Source: an uncultured Parabacteroides sp.
GTDB lineage: Bacteria; Bacteroidota; Bacteroidia; Bacteroidales; Tannerellaceae
Assembly (NCBI GenBank): GCA_910577325.1
Contig: CAJTMR010000017.1
Span: 1 to 52,096, forward strand
Reading direction: 5' to 3'
DNA: 52,096 bases
How positions within the stretch are numbered: the stretch's first letter is position 1; the number at the start of each line of letters is the position of its first letter. Position numbers and translations under genes: made by a program. The notes beneath the pieces are model-generated. The model was not told the origin of the DNA, did not search any database, and saw only the letters and a list, made by a program, of their open reading frames with translations. Of the stretch, positions 25,712 through 35,398 are shown in pieces.

Positions 25712-27133
25712 TTAATTACCCTTAGCCAACACCACATAAGTCCCATGCACATACCTTACCGATATAGATGCGATCTTGCCGGGATTGATAGTAATACTCG
25801 CCACGTCACACTGCCAACCGCTCGCGTTAGGCAGCGCCTGAGTAATGACAGACGACCCCGTGTTTTTTATATCTATCATGCACTCCCAGCCCTCGTAAGG
25901 GGTGGACGCGAACGACAAGGCTCTGGCAGATGACAACGTGACCTTGATCGAGTAGTAGGCTATCGGCAGGTTTGACAGAGAGGTTGCAGTAAAGATATCC
26001 TTAAACCTTAATGAGTCCGACACCTTTGTCTTGTCTCCATTACTGTAATTATTATCCGTATGGACATAATCCGCATCTTTGACCGTATGGTCGTCATTGT
26101 CCAACTCGGACAACTTGGTAGGGATCGCAGATCGTACATTGGCAATACTTTGGTTTATACCGGCTATGATACCGGCCAACGTCTCACTGTCTTCCACGTT
26201 GGCCAAGAATGCGATGATCTCATTAAACGATTCGATAGCCGACGAAGCATCGCCTGAAACCAACGTATTGACCAGCCGTTGAAGCGATTCCAACCCCTCC
26301 TTTACTTCCGTGTCGTCATAATTCGACAATCCGGCAAGTTTCGCCTTGTCCTCACTGCTGTAATTATTATCCGTATGGACATAATCCGCATCTTTGACCG
26401 TATGGTCGTCATTGTCCAACTCGGACAACTTGGTAGGGATCGCAGATCGTACATTGGCAATACTTTGGTTTATACCGGCTATGATACCGGCCAACGTCTC
26501 ACTGTCTTCCACGTTGGCCAAGAATGCAATGATCTCATTAAACGATTCGATCGCCGACGAAGCATCGCCCGAAACCAACGTATTGACCAGCTGTTGCAAC
26601 GATTCCAAATCCCCCTTGACAACATAGTCCCCAGCTGGTTGATAATCCCCTTTTTTCTGGATACCCAATTCGTCAAGACCCTTATTCCCAACCAATTGAA
26701 CCCCATTGATAGAAGGCTTATTGGCAAGACTATTATAATCGGATGTTCCATCAGACTGGCCGCCGCCGACGGATAACGCCGAATCAAGCCGTATGGTTAT
26801 CAGTTCGACGTTGACCTTTGATTCGCAATTCGTAAGGCATGATTTAGGGACCAGCTTAAAAGCATCGCAAACGTCCACCGTCTTCATCCCATCACGCCCC
26901 TTGTTTTCCTCGAGGGTAAGGCTATATATGCCCGGATGTTTCTGATCTTTACCGTAAAACATAAATTCCACGGTATTTCCTGCCACCTTAAAATCCTCTA
27001 TATAACCCTTTTTAAAGATGGAAGACATAGTAACAACAATGTCTTTGCCTTCAAGGAAATAGGGGCTCGAGTCTTCTTTTTTAAAAATGCTCCAGCGGAT
27101 CAATATATCATTACCTATACGTATTGCCTCCAT
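25712..27133 (-). CDS. BppU-like baseplate/tail-fibre protein with internal 105-residue duplication
   Basis: 473 aa. The N-terminal domain (about 1-125) begins MEAIRIGNDILIRWSIFKKE and has the beta-rich phrases VVTMSSIFKKGYIEDFK and GIYSLTLEENKGRDGMKTVD, as in BppU-type baseplate upper proteins of gut phages. The middle contains two near-identical 105-residue units (SAIESFNEIIAFLANVEDSE, IPTKLSELDNDDHTVKDADY). These resemble repeated trimeric fibre modules. The C-terminal part (SLRFKDIFTATSLSNLPIAY, then VSITINPGK-like IASISVRYVHG) is probably a tip domain. It likely connects the tail tip to the lectin-like proteins encoded next. Confidence 0.75.
   Translation of the reverse strand: MEAIRIGNDILIRWSIFKKEDSSPYFLEGKDIVVTMSSIFKKGYIEDFKVAGNTVEFMFYGKDQKHPGIYSLTLEENKGRDGMKTVDVCDAFKLVPKSCLTNCESKVNVELITIRLDSALSVGGGQSDGTSDYNSLANKPSINGVQLVGNKGLDELGIQKKGDYQPAGDYVVKGDLESLQQLVNTLVSGDASSAIESFNEIIAFLANVEDSETLAGIIAGINQSIANVRSAIPTKLSELDNDDHTVKDADYVHTDNNYSSEDKAKLAGLSNYDDTEVKEGLESLQRLVNTLVSGDASSAIESFNEIIAFLANVEDSETLAGIIAGINQSIANVRSAIPTKLSELDNDDHTVKDADYVHTDNNYSNGDKTKVSDSLRFKDIFTATSLSNLPIAYYSIKVTLSSARALSFASTPYEGWECMIDIKNTGSSVITQALPNASGWQCDVASITINPGKIASISVRYVHGTYVVLAKGN
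26043..26620 (-). repeat. Two near-identical direct repeats, period 315 bp, inside the BppU-like gene
   Basis: The sequence TTATTATCCGTATGGACATA occurs at about 26050 and again 315 nt later. About 263 nt of each unit are almost identical (26043-26305 and 26358-26620), differing at only a handful of positions. 315 nt is exactly 105 codons, so the frame is preserved. The similarity at DNA level points to a recent duplication or ongoing homogenisation. Confidence 0.85.
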
Positions 27134-27142
27134 AACCTACAA

Positions 27143-27631
27143 TTATTTGTCTGATACCATTTTGTCATACAACACCGCAAATGCTCCGGCGATAACTTCC
27201 TTATTGGCTTCGACGAGTTTGTCAAACGATGCCTCCGTGATAGTTTCTATTTTCACATCTGCCGGCTCTTCATTCATGCCTCCTTCGAAACACCCTTCAT
27301 CCTTATTGTAAGTGCCAATTTGAACCGACATCAAATCCCTGTTATACAATTCGTTCATCCTGTTAAACGATGCCAATTCCAAGTCCGAGACAGTACGGCT
27401 ACCGCCTGCCGCTACCGCCTCATTGCTTTCGAGCATCTTAAGGATAAGATTGTCAAAACCATCCGGTTTCAGGCTTTCTTTAGCAAGTTCCATGTCGGCA
27501 TTATATTTGTCGACGACTCCTCTAAGGGCGCGAAGGTTCTTAATCACTTTCATCCGATCGGCCGTTTCCATGCCTGACAGTTTCAAGTCTTTCAGGATGC
27601 CTAATAGTTCTACCGCTTCAATCACCTTCAT
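27143..27631 (-). CDS. Phage tail-region protein of unknown function
   Basis: 162 aa, helical, acidic, no membrane segment. Landmarks are AVELLGILKDLKLSGMETAD, MKVIKNLRALRGVVDKYNAD and the C-terminal VEANKEVIAGAFAVLYDKMV. It lies between the BppU-like gene (9 nt) and a 94-aa gene (2 nt), so it is certainly co-transcribed with tail-tip genes. I do not recognise the family. A chaperone or small baseplate component is possible. Confidence 0.7.
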   Translation of the reverse strand: MKVIEAVELLGILKDLKLSGMETADRMKVIKNLRALRGVVDKYNADMELAKESLKPDGFDNLILKMLESNEAVAAGGSRTVSDLELASFNRMNELYNRDLMSVQIGTYNKDEGCFEGGMNEEPADVKIETITEASFDKLVEANKEVIAGAFAVLYDKMVSDK

Positions 27632-27633
27632 CT

Positions 27634-27918
27634 TTAAGCCTCCTCTATCTCTTTGCTGTCAATAGCATGGATCATTTCGTCTATCAGCCCTGACACCTCC
27701 GTCCTGTATTTCGCGAACGAAATATCATTGACGTTAATGCCAAGCATGGTAAAGCTGCCAATGTAAGTAACGCCATCTCTAAGCCTTACATCCCCATTCA
27801 CCGCCTTCACCTTACCGGTGTTCGAATCTGTTTCCACCTGTCCTTTCAGTGTGACCTGTTCACCGTCGTAGACCACATCTGCAATTGTTCTTTTGTTGCT
27901 AATCTGTTTCATATCCAT
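27634..27918 (-). CDS. Small phage tail-region protein of unknown function
   Basis: 94 aa. Beta-rich N-terminal two thirds (ADVVYDGEQVTLKGQVETDS, GDVRLRDGVTYIGSFTMLG) and a helical end (EMIHAIDSKEIEEA). ATG 27918 or, two codons later, ATG 27912. It is packed between neighbours with 2-nt and 7-nt spacers. No family recognised; position suggests a small tail-tip protein. Confidence 0.65.
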   Translation of the reverse strand: MDMKQISNKRTIADVVYDGEQVTLKGQVETDSNTGKVKAVNGDVRLRDGVTYIGSFTMLGINVNDISFAKYRTEVSGLIDEMIHAIDSKEIEEA

Positions 27919-27925
27919 CTATTTT

Positions 27926-29134
27926 TTATGGTTGTGATTTCATTCTTATAAAAAAATTGAGCCTCCCCGAATCAAGCTTATAACTCGACCATTCCGTAGG
28001 GATAGGGAGCTGAAAATTATTATATTGCGAATTTGTATCCAGATATATCCTACCGATAGTCTCGTAATCTATCTGGATACTCTCTCCGGACTTTTTTTTA
28101 TAGATTGTACCCTGTGCAAGGACATCGTAATATCCGTGGATATCGACCGAACCGTACCCCGGAATATCCATATAATAGTCGCCGACGATCTTTGCGCTGA
28201 ACTTAAGGACATATCGGCCGTCATAAGGAGTACCGTTATTGGGGTTAAACTCCATTTCCTCGTTAGATATCGGGATCTTTGTTTTATAATCCGGTATTAT
28301 TACATTGTCAAAACCGGAAGACGACGAATACGGGTTATATATGTAAAACCACAAAAACTGCCCAAGGCTGATCCCCTCTTGTATTTGGTTCAATTTTACC
28401 CGCTGGGAATCTATGTACGGGACTTTGAACAATATTTTATCCCCTCCGGTATCTGTATATCCGACATACAGCTCGAACCGGAGGTATTGATACATGCTGC
28501 CGATATTTCCCAACTCATACATCTGGTTGTACGACCTTGTAGTTCCGTCAGTATTTACGTGATCCGGACTTTCTATCAGGGCGACTTCGGCTTCTTCCCC
28601 TCCCAAAACAAACGTACCGAACACTTTGATGTAGAAGCGATTGATATCCGACCGCACGGATTTCCAGCTTATGCCGGAACAAGCCACAAGAAACACCAGC
28701 CTCAAAGGAAAAGACGGGTAATAATCTATGCTCCCGTCAACCGCATTTGTGCAATTGACCGAAGGGGCTTCAGCCTCCGTATCATGCCCAGCAAAATCAC
28801 CAAGTGCGGCACGATAATACGGGTTGGCATAACTTGTGTTAAACTTAATCCTCAGTTTGATTTTCTGATCGATATCAATAAAAAAACGCCCCGGGCTATT
28901 CGCACTCCAGATATTCCAGTAAGGTTTAGCCCCGTCGATCATAAACCCGCGCGTGCCATCCGTATAACCATTCTCCGCCACGCGAAAAGCATAGCCGTTC
29001 TCCCCCCCGGACTTTGCGGCCGCGACCAGCCGGAACAAATTGCAAACAACATAAGATCTCCCGCCGCTTGTATAAATAGCCCCTATTTTCAATGCGGTAT
29101 TTAACAGCGATATATGCTTATCCGGTAGTATCAT
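27926..29134 (-). CDS. Phage tail-tip/fibre protein of unknown family
   Basis: 402 aa, beta-rich with many Tyr, Gly and Asn, the usual look of receptor-side tail proteins: SGGRSYVVCNLFRLVAAAKS, GRFFIDIDQKIKLRIKFNT, RFELYVGYTDTGGDKILFKV, DIPGYGSVDIHGYYDVLAQG. No enzyme motif and no membrane segment. Overlaps the S74 fibre gene by 4 nt, so the two are translationally coupled. The protein probably sits on the tail tip with the fibre. Confidence 0.7.
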   Translation of the reverse strand: MILPDKHISLLNTALKIGAIYTSGGRSYVVCNLFRLVAAAKSGGENGYAFRVAENGYTDGTRGFMIDGAKPYWNIWSANSPGRFFIDIDQKIKLRIKFNTSYANPYYRAALGDFAGHDTEAEAPSVNCTNAVDGSIDYYPSFPLRLVFLVACSGISWKSVRSDINRFYIKVFGTFVLGGEEAEVALIESPDHVNTDGTTRSYNQMYELGNIGSMYQYLRFELYVGYTDTGGDKILFKVPYIDSQRVKLNQIQEGISLGQFLWFYIYNPYSSSSGFDNVIIPDYKTKIPISNEEMEFNPNNGTPYDGRYVLKFSAKIVGDYYMDIPGYGSVDIHGYYDVLAQGTIYKKKSGESIQIDYETIGRIYLDTNSQYNNFQLPIPTEWSSYKLDSGRLNFFIRMKSQP

Positions 29135-31149
29135 GCCGCCCTCCCTTCTTTTAACGTTTCTATTTCTTTTTGCAACTTGATAACCGTATCCTGCAAATGC
29201 CTTATTTGTTGATCCTTGGTCAGTTCCCAGTGCGCCCGGCTCCTGACAAGGTTATCAAGTGATATATACTTGCCGTATAATTCCCGTAGGCCGACAAACG
29301 AAAGTATGCCAAGCTTCGAATAATCAACACTATAAAACCCTTCTTCATCCACATTAACCACTTCCGGAAAAAGAGGCAATACGGCCTGAGCCGAAACACC
29401 GATCATAATAGGCGAATCTGTCCAGTTCTTCATCCGGTAACGAAATACGTCCACCTTAAGGATGGAAGGAAGAACATCGGCGACATCACCCACATAATCT
29501 TTCAGCCTCATATCCGACCATGTGTTATTACCGTACGAAGTCAATACCCCCGAACCGTCTATTCTAACCCCCATCTTGCTGCTATTAACGTAGTTAAGAT
29601 ACAGATTGTTAACGTAATTATTGCTCGAATACCCGCTATGTACGCCGCGTACCTGGTTATTATAAAACTCAACTCCGGTCTCAGCCGCCCGAGAATCTGA
29701 ATGGGTAGGGGTAAACATGCTCCCGGTGCTTTTAAACATCGCCCCGCCATTGCTATGGATGCTAAACCGGTTCGTGTCCCAACTGCTACCGCTCCCGCCG
29801 GATATCGTCCCCTTGGTCAACGTCAACGTCCCGCCGCTGAAAGACGCGTTTGTCACCGCATTGCCGCTCCCCGAAATTGACACGGAAGTGACAAGCCCCG
29901 AAGGCTTGCTGCCGATCTCGCCCCACGTGTAAGACGGTTTGCTGCTGCCGATCCACGACGGTTTACCGGTTATCTCGCTCCAACTGTATGACGGCTTACT
30001 GCTGCCGATCCATGACGGCTTGCCCGTAATGTTGCCCCACGCGACCGTTCCGCCTCCGCCGCTTCCGCCGCTGACGGTACAATACAATTGCCCGGACGCA
30101 TTGACCTTGATAGTGTCATTGTCATACTTTACAAGCCCATACACCGACGAAGAGGCCACCGGGACTGTATTCGACAACTGCCCTGCCGCAAATGCCACCA
30201 CATCCCCGCAAGCTAAAAAATTGGTATCAGCATCTACCACTGCATACTTGGTCGAGGACTGCCAGTTAAAATACAACCTCCCTACCATACCATACGACCC
30301 GGAATAGCCTGTAACTACATTACCCCCTCCGATCTTGACCCCCGTATTATTATCCGTCCGCCAGTAAGACAACCCGCCAACGCCGTTGTTATTGACTCGC
30401 ATCATCGTATGACAGGTGATCGTGTCTTGCTTAGACACGGCAACATAGGTCCCCGAAGCACTCACCCCCGTAACAAATGGCCCCGCACCGACCGTCGAAG
30501 ACGTAATCCCCGTAATATACCCCGCACCGTTGCTAAGCTGGCTCGTATCGCTCGGGATTGTCAACCTCTTGGCCGTACTCCCGTCATACGACCCCGAATC
30601 ATATCCCGACCAACTGAGCGCGTAGGGGTTTTTAAGCGTGGTAGGGATCTGAGATAACAAAGCAAACGTATTACCCTTAACATACGTCAAGGTCTTCGTG
30701 CTGCTGTTATAGTCGATAGACGTAACCGCGTTCCCGGCGCCGGAAGACACGACATCGTTTATACCGCTACCGCCTCCAAACGATTTGTCAATGCTGATAT
30801 AACCGTCCTCATCAACCACTATGCCGCCTCCTGCCTTAATCCCGACAATACCTATCTGTGTATTACCGGCAATAGGCAACGATACGATACCGTCTTCACT
30901 TTCAGCAAAAGCAATCATGTCACCCTCGGACACCGCCGTATGACTTGTACGTATATATTCCTTGCCTTCTTCCAGCTCTTCACCGTCCGCATTGGTTGTG
31001 ACAAGATCCCAATAACCAGCGAAAGAAGAGCCGCCGATATTTGAGCCTACAGACATACCCGCAACGCTTCCGCCAACAGCATCCAATATTTTACCCGTAC
31101 GTGGAAGAGCTGTTTTTTTTATATTCCTATATTGTATATCTATTGCCAT
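29131..31149 (-). CDS. Tail fibre with C-terminal S74 (intramolecular chaperone) autoprotease domain
   Basis: 672 aa from ATG 31149. The long middle part is Gly/Ser/Thr-rich, with a 19-residue repeat (GKPSWIGSSKPSYSWSEIT, at about 29925-30040 in DNA) typical of trimeric fibres. The C-terminal 128 residues begin SDMRLKDYVGDVADVLPSIL. Ser about 545 and Lys five residues later match the Ser-Lys dyad of the S74/endosialidase chaperone, which folds the trimer and then cuts itself off just before the Ser. VFRYRMKNW, IGVSAQAVLPLFPEVV and a final coiled coil (IRHLQDTVIKLQKEIETLK) are the expected S74 landmarks. Confidence 0.85.
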   Translation of the reverse strand: MAIDIQYRNIKKTALPRTGKILDAVGGSVAGMSVGSNIGGSSFAGYWDLVTTNADGEELEEGKEYIRTSHTAVSEGDMIAFAESEDGIVSLPIAGNTQIGIVGIKAGGGIVVDEDGYISIDKSFGGGSGINDVVSSGAGNAVTSIDYNSSTKTLTYVKGNTFALLSQIPTTLKNPYALSWSGYDSGSYDGSTAKRLTIPSDTSQLSNGAGYITGITSSTVGAGPFVTGVSASGTYVAVSKQDTITCHTMMRVNNNGVGGLSYWRTDNNTGVKIGGGNVVTGYSGSYGMVGRLYFNWQSSTKYAVVDADTNFLACGDVVAFAAGQLSNTVPVASSSVYGLVKYDNDTIKVNASGQLYCTVSGGSGGGGTVAWGNITGKPSWIGSSKPSYSWSEITGKPSWIGSSKPSYTWGEIGSKPSGLVTSVSISGSGNAVTNASFSGGTLTLTKGTISGGSGSSWDTNRFSIHSNGGAMFKSTGSMFTPTHSDSRAAETGVEFYNNQVRGVHSGYSSNNYVNNLYLNYVNSSKMGVRIDGSGVLTSYGNNTWSDMRLKDYVGDVADVLPSILKVDVFRYRMKNWTDSPIMIGVSAQAVLPLFPEVVNVDEEGFYSVDYSKLGILSFVGLRELYGKYISLDNLVRSRAHWELTKDQQIRHLQDTVIKLQKEIETLKEGRAA

Positions 31150-31193
31150 CAAATTAATCGTTTTGTATTATATCCCATACCCATATTGCACAA

Positions 31194-33239
31194 TCAATCG
31201 TACGGGATATCACTAAGCTTTGCAACATCCCGGCTGAATCCTACACACGAAAGAGTCATTGTTGCACGTCGAAAATTTAACTCTGCACCTGTCACTAAAA
31301 AATTACCTTTCAAAAACTTATTGTAAGTAACATAACCCATTATCGGATTGTCCTTAAGATGGAGTTTGCACCCGAATCTCCCATGTTTTTGAGAGTAATT
31401 TGAATGGATAGTGCACATCAAAAGCCTTTCAAGGATGTTTGTTTGACCGGCACGGGTATAAGAGAGCTGGAATGTAAAGCCGCTATCAACCTTTTTCAGG
31501 ATATTGGCTTTGCCTACCGGGGCTTTCTCTTCGTTGGCGGATATGCACTTTAATGTGATCTCGCCAAGATCAGACTTAACTTTCTTATTTACATAGCTTT
31601 TAAACTCGTAATCATCGGTAGAGATGCTGTTACCGTCTGCATCTTCAAATTTAATCGACACATTGTTTACAATAAAGTCGACAATCCCTTGGAATGGTTT
31701 GTCCGGATAGTTGTAATCAACAATGCCGCTCATCAAAACAAGTCTTAAATATCCACTCTCATAAGGGACAGGTATGCGTTCGCCTGCATACAAGTCCTTC
31801 TCTTTTGACACATACGCGTCCAATCCTCCATACGGATTATGGACCACTTTAGAATTAGTCAACCATGTATTTGTCACATTGGGTTGATTATACATTCCGA
31901 CAGAGCCTACAAAACTAAGCTCCGGATAAGGGTATAAGGCCGGCTTTGGAGCTCCATACCAGTTAGGACCAATATACACAAGGGTGTCCTTTTCTCCGTC
32001 ATTCAGGAAAAGACCATATCGTATCGTGATCCTACACGGAGGATTCTTAATGGTATCCGTCTTAAATGGATTATCATTTGTGCTTGCATAAACATCGCAT
32101 TTAAGCCTCATAAAAACATCGCGACCTCCCGGGACAAACAGATTACTTGTATTGGCAAACGATATATTATTATCCACATCATGCCGCCCCGTATATTTCA
32201 TCATCGCCCCGATCAATGTATTATCGGTTTCCTTGTCTTCCGCAAACAGATACTCTTCCGCATTCCACATGACACATTTTGAGTATATCTTCTTAATATA
32301 CTCATTCGTTTCCGTACTGCTCTTCTCTTCCGACAGCTTCGTTTCTTCTACCGACTCTTCTATAAGTCCGCTATCCCCATACAGCGAGCTCGTAATTGTC
32401 ACATTGTTCTTCATCTCCTCAAATCCGTAGCCACCTTCCGTGGACATAAAGCCAATATTAGACAGATCCCCATGATTATATTCGGGAGTTTGCAATCCTT
32501 CATACGTCCAATTAGCATAATTGTAGCATTTCATGGATAAGCCACCCTCAATCGTGTTGTAATCGTAAATATAGATGTTGCCATCCCTTTGCACCATCAT
32601 AAGCCCAAATGGCTGTAATATGCTTTCTATCACTTCCCGGCATGACATCGGCTCATTTTCTTCATCGTAAAAGTTAGCCGACATTACATATAACTTGTCT
32701 AATACCGTTTCACTATCGGACAGCGTGATTCCTTCCGCCATTGTGCTACATCCAATATATATTTTTTCAAACGGAAGAGCTAAAGCATAAAGACACCTTT
32801 TAAGATGCTCCTTCATGCTGGCTATATCCGTGTAGTTGGCATCGTTTCCATCTTTATATTTAAGACGTTCCAGCACGTTAAAGTCAGCAGCAGTAAATTC
32901 TACCGGGTACGGAGGATAGTCCGATAACTGCTCTTCGTACAATTCCGGATCAAGCCAACCTATCCAATACAGCTTTCCGGCACGGTACATCTTTATCATA
33001 TAGCCTTGCATGTCATCCGTATGCAATGATATAAACTCAAAGATTTCATGGCTCACAAGTCCGATTCTTGCGCCTGCCCCCTGTACGGGATCTAATTTCT
33101 TCGCATCGGCATACGTTAGGACAAAAGGTGTTCCGGTTCCGGTGGCCTCTTTAGCCGTAACACTGTTAGCCGTCAATATCTCAACCCTGTTCAAAACATT
33201 GTCAAGCCCTCTAAATTCGTAGTAATAAGCTATATTCAT
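31194..33239 (-). CDS. Tail-tip (Tal/distal tail-like) baseplate protein
   Basis: 681 aa, first gene downstream of the tape measure, where phages encode the distal tail and tail-associated hub proteins. The N-terminal domain (YYYEFRGLDNVLNRVEILTA, GARIGLVSHEIFEFISLHTD, YRAGKLYWIGWLDPELYEEQ) resembles hub/distal-tail beta domains. CREVIESILQPFGLMMVQRD and GNIYIYDY correspond to the hub signature of gp27-like tail proteins. The C-terminal half is a series of beta domains. No lysozyme motif seen. It overlaps the tape measure gene by 4 nt. Confidence 0.72.
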   Translation of the reverse strand: MNIAYYYEFRGLDNVLNRVEILTANSVTAKEATGTGTPFVLTYADAKKLDPVQGAGARIGLVSHEIFEFISLHTDDMQGYMIKMYRAGKLYWIGWLDPELYEEQLSDYPPYPVEFTAADFNVLERLKYKDGNDANYTDIASMKEHLKRCLYALALPFEKIYIGCSTMAEGITLSDSETVLDKLYVMSANFYDEENEPMSCREVIESILQPFGLMMVQRDGNIYIYDYNTIEGGLSMKCYNYANWTYEGLQTPEYNHGDLSNIGFMSTEGGYGFEEMKNNVTITSSLYGDSGLIEESVEETKLSEEKSSTETNEYIKKIYSKCVMWNAEEYLFAEDKETDNTLIGAMMKYTGRHDVDNNISFANTSNLFVPGGRDVFMRLKCDVYASTNDNPFKTDTIKNPPCRITIRYGLFLNDGEKDTLVYIGPNWYGAPKPALYPYPELSFVGSVGMYNQPNVTNTWLTNSKVVHNPYGGLDAYVSKEKDLYAGERIPVPYESGYLRLVLMSGIVDYNYPDKPFQGIVDFIVNNVSIKFEDADGNSISTDDYEFKSYVNKKVKSDLGEITLKCISANEEKAPVGKANILKKVDSGFTFQLSYTRAGQTNILERLLMCTIHSNYSQKHGRFGCKLHLKDNPIMGYVTYNKFLKGNFLVTGAELNFRRATMTLSCVGFSRDVAKLSDIPYD

Positions 33240-35095
33240 CGCATTTTCGAGTTAAGTTTTTCACTGTTTCTGATCACCGCTACCAAATTTGATCCCCTTG
33301 CAACCAATTCTCCGGTGACACGCACATCTGACGACCTTACGCCTCCATTATTAAGCATATCGAACAATCTGCCTTGCTGAGCCCTATTTAATATCATCTC
33401 CCCCGAATTTGCCATTACGGGGACTTTATCACCCGCATAGCTTATACCTGGCACGATACCACCTGTCGCAAATTTAGGAGCAGACATAATTGCTGCCAAT
33501 ACACTCGCGACTGCCGTACCTGCCATAATCCATCCAACAACAGGTATAGAAGCAACACTGGCGGCAGCTCCGGAAGCTGCTGTTTTTGTTTGGGTTGTAG
33601 TCAATTTATTTAAATTGGGGATTACTTGGGCAATTGCTTGCATGATACTCGAAGACCAAGACAACCAACTGGCAGCTCCATCTCCTGTCAATGTATTGAT
33701 TGATCCCAACAAATTGGCCATTGAGTTTAATGTATCAATCTGCTTGTTATCTACCAGTTCTATACCTTCGGAAGAAATATTTTCTTTGTATTGCTGGATC
33801 TGTTGATTCAATGCTGTAAAATCAGGAGCCACAACAGGTATATTAAGGCCTGAATTTTTACCTGCCTCTATGGATTGCACATCTTCTCTTTTTCCATATT
33901 TATATTCAACATCATATTGGACTTTCATTGCAACAATTCGGCCATTCAATTCTTGCACCATCCTGTTTGCCACAGAACGAGCCTCTTCCGTCGTCGCTTT
34001 GTTAAATTTATCCCGCCATGTGGCAAGGAGATTATCCGCCATAGCCAAAGAACCGATTTCCGGAGAATATTTTTGAGATCTGGAAGATGTATCACCAACC
34101 TTTATCCCAAATATTTCGTCCCGCGCACCAGCTCTATCTTTTTCCCAAGTTCCCGCCTTATCGTTAAGATCATTCAGTTCGTCAAACAAATCCTTAAAAG
34201 AATTAAACATCTCTTCATTGAGATTATCGGCCAATCTCAAAAGTTCGTCATATTTACTCCTTTGATCTTCCGGCATTAAATCAAGCTGTTTTCTGGCTTC
34301 AATTTGCCGACGATAATTTGATATATCTAATTTGGCAAATGAGTTTGATGCCGACTCTCGAGCCATATCCCTTATTGCCCTGTAACCTTCGAGTGTTTTT
34401 CGAAGATCGCTATTCTCGTCATATACTTTTAATACAATGCTTTGAGCATTTTCCGAATTGACAAATTTACCAGTACCGGTAACTTGTTTTATCATAGACT
34501 CCAATGCCTTGTTAGCATTGTCCGACATCTCCCTTATGTCGGCAATACCCATAATTAGCAATTTGTCTAATTGCTGCTGTGCTTTCTTTCTTTCTTCATC
34601 AGTTTTCGAATCATCTTCTATTATGGATTCCAATTGATTCTTTAATGCGTCTTTTTGTTCAAATCCTATCTTATTAACAACAAGACTTTTTTGGACTTTT
34701 CTATATTCTTCCGCAAATGTCCTCGAATTTTCAATTGCTTTTATTATCCCGTCATTAAATACGGTCCAATCCCCCGAATATAACGAAGAGAAAAACTGAT
34801 CGACAACCCCCTTGCCGGTACTCATTAACTCGTTGAATTTGTCTTGATACACGGCATTACTCTGTAAACCCTCATTGATTGCCCCAAAAGCACCCGCTGC
34901 AGCTCCAAGGCCACCGGCAAACTTAGCCAAGGTACCGATAGACAAATTTAACTTCCCGCTAAATTCAGATACCTGTCCTGCGCTTCCCGAAAAGCCATCT
35001 TTAAACTTACGGGCCTGCTTAGTACTTTTCTCTATATTTTTGTCAAATCCTTGACTATTAAGCCAAAGTCTTACAACTAAATCACCTGCCATCAT
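33236..35095 (-). CDS. Tape measure protein
   Basis: 619 aa. N-terminus with LNSQGFDKNIEKSTKQARKF, then a glycine-rich hydrophobic segment (LAKFAGGLGAAAGAFGAINE). A long charged helical section follows (EQKDALKNQLESIIEDDSKT). Near the C-terminus there are hydrophobic helices (VASIPVVGWIMAGTAVASVL) and the FATGGIVPGISYAGDKVPVM motif found in many tape measures. This protein sets tail length and helps DNA ejection. At roughly 0.15 nm per residue, 619 aa predicts a tail near 90 nm (inference). Starts inside the last codons of the T-type chaperone frame (14-nt overlap). Confidence 0.9.
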   Translation of the reverse strand: MMAGDLVVRLWLNSQGFDKNIEKSTKQARKFKDGFSGSAGQVSEFSGKLNLSIGTLAKFAGGLGAAAGAFGAINEGLQSNAVYQDKFNELMSTGKGVVDQFFSSLYSGDWTVFNDGIIKAIENSRTFAEEYRKVQKSLVVNKIGFEQKDALKNQLESIIEDDSKTDEERKKAQQQLDKLLIMGIADIREMSDNANKALESMIKQVTGTGKFVNSENAQSIVLKVYDENSDLRKTLEGYRAIRDMARESASNSFAKLDISNYRRQIEARKQLDLMPEDQRSKYDELLRLADNLNEEMFNSFKDLFDELNDLNDKAGTWEKDRAGARDEIFGIKVGDTSSRSQKYSPEIGSLAMADNLLATWRDKFNKATTEEARSVANRMVQELNGRIVAMKVQYDVEYKYGKREDVQSIEAGKNSGLNIPVVAPDFTALNQQIQQYKENISSEGIELVDNKQIDTLNSMANLLGSINTLTGDGAASWLSWSSSIMQAIAQVIPNLNKLTTTQTKTAASGAAASVASIPVVGWIMAGTAVASVLAAIMSAPKFATGGIVPGISYAGDKVPVMANSGEMILNRAQQGRLFDMLNNGGVRSSDVRVTGELVARGSNLVAVIRNSEKLNSKMR

Positions 35096-35378
35096 TCATC
35101 GATTTTAGCATTTTACACATTTCTTCTTGCATTTCCTTATATGGATCACGATCGCTAAACTTTTCAGTATCTCCATCATCCCAAGGCAAGGATAATACAT
35201 CTTTGGGGTCCAATTTATGTTTACTGTTAACCTGCACAATCGCATACATTAACAATCGGGTAGTTTCCCATAGTTCCTTGTGTTTCAGGTGTAGCCCGGA
35301 GAGAGCAATTTCAATCTCTAAAGGCTGCATCTGATATAACACATAGTCCGGAGGTAAACCACCCTCCATTACAAGCAA
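35082..35378 (-). CDS. Tail assembly chaperone, frameshift (T) frame
   Basis: The frame has no plausible own start (first in-frame candidate is TTG 35378). It is, however, open upstream to the A9 run at 35405-35413 and continues the G frame by a -1 shift. The frame reads helical and polar: DYVLYQMQPLEIEIALSGLH, LWETTRLLMYAIVQVNSKHK and the acidic, Asp-rich tail DPYKEMQEEMCKMLK. The GT-type fusion would be 211 aa. Position between tail tube plus G gene and tape measure is exactly that of lambda G/GT-type chaperones. Confidence 0.8.
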   Translation of the reverse strand: MLVMEGGLPPDYVLYQMQPLEIEIALSGLHLKHKELWETTRLLMYAIVQVNSKHKLDPKDVLSLPWDDGDTEKFSDRDPYKEMQEEMCKMLKSMNDGR

Positions 35379-35398
35379 CTTATAAATCTCAGAAGCAC

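Noticed and set aside
26043..26620. CRISPR-like array
   Set aside because: The direct repeats are 315 bp and coding; the LRV repeats (78 bp) are also coding. No short repeats with unique spacers and no cas genes are present.
23745..31152. Diversity-generating retroelement in the tail region
   Set aside because: No reverse transcriptase and no template/variable repeat pair with adenine-specific differences; the repeats found are ordinary tandem copies.
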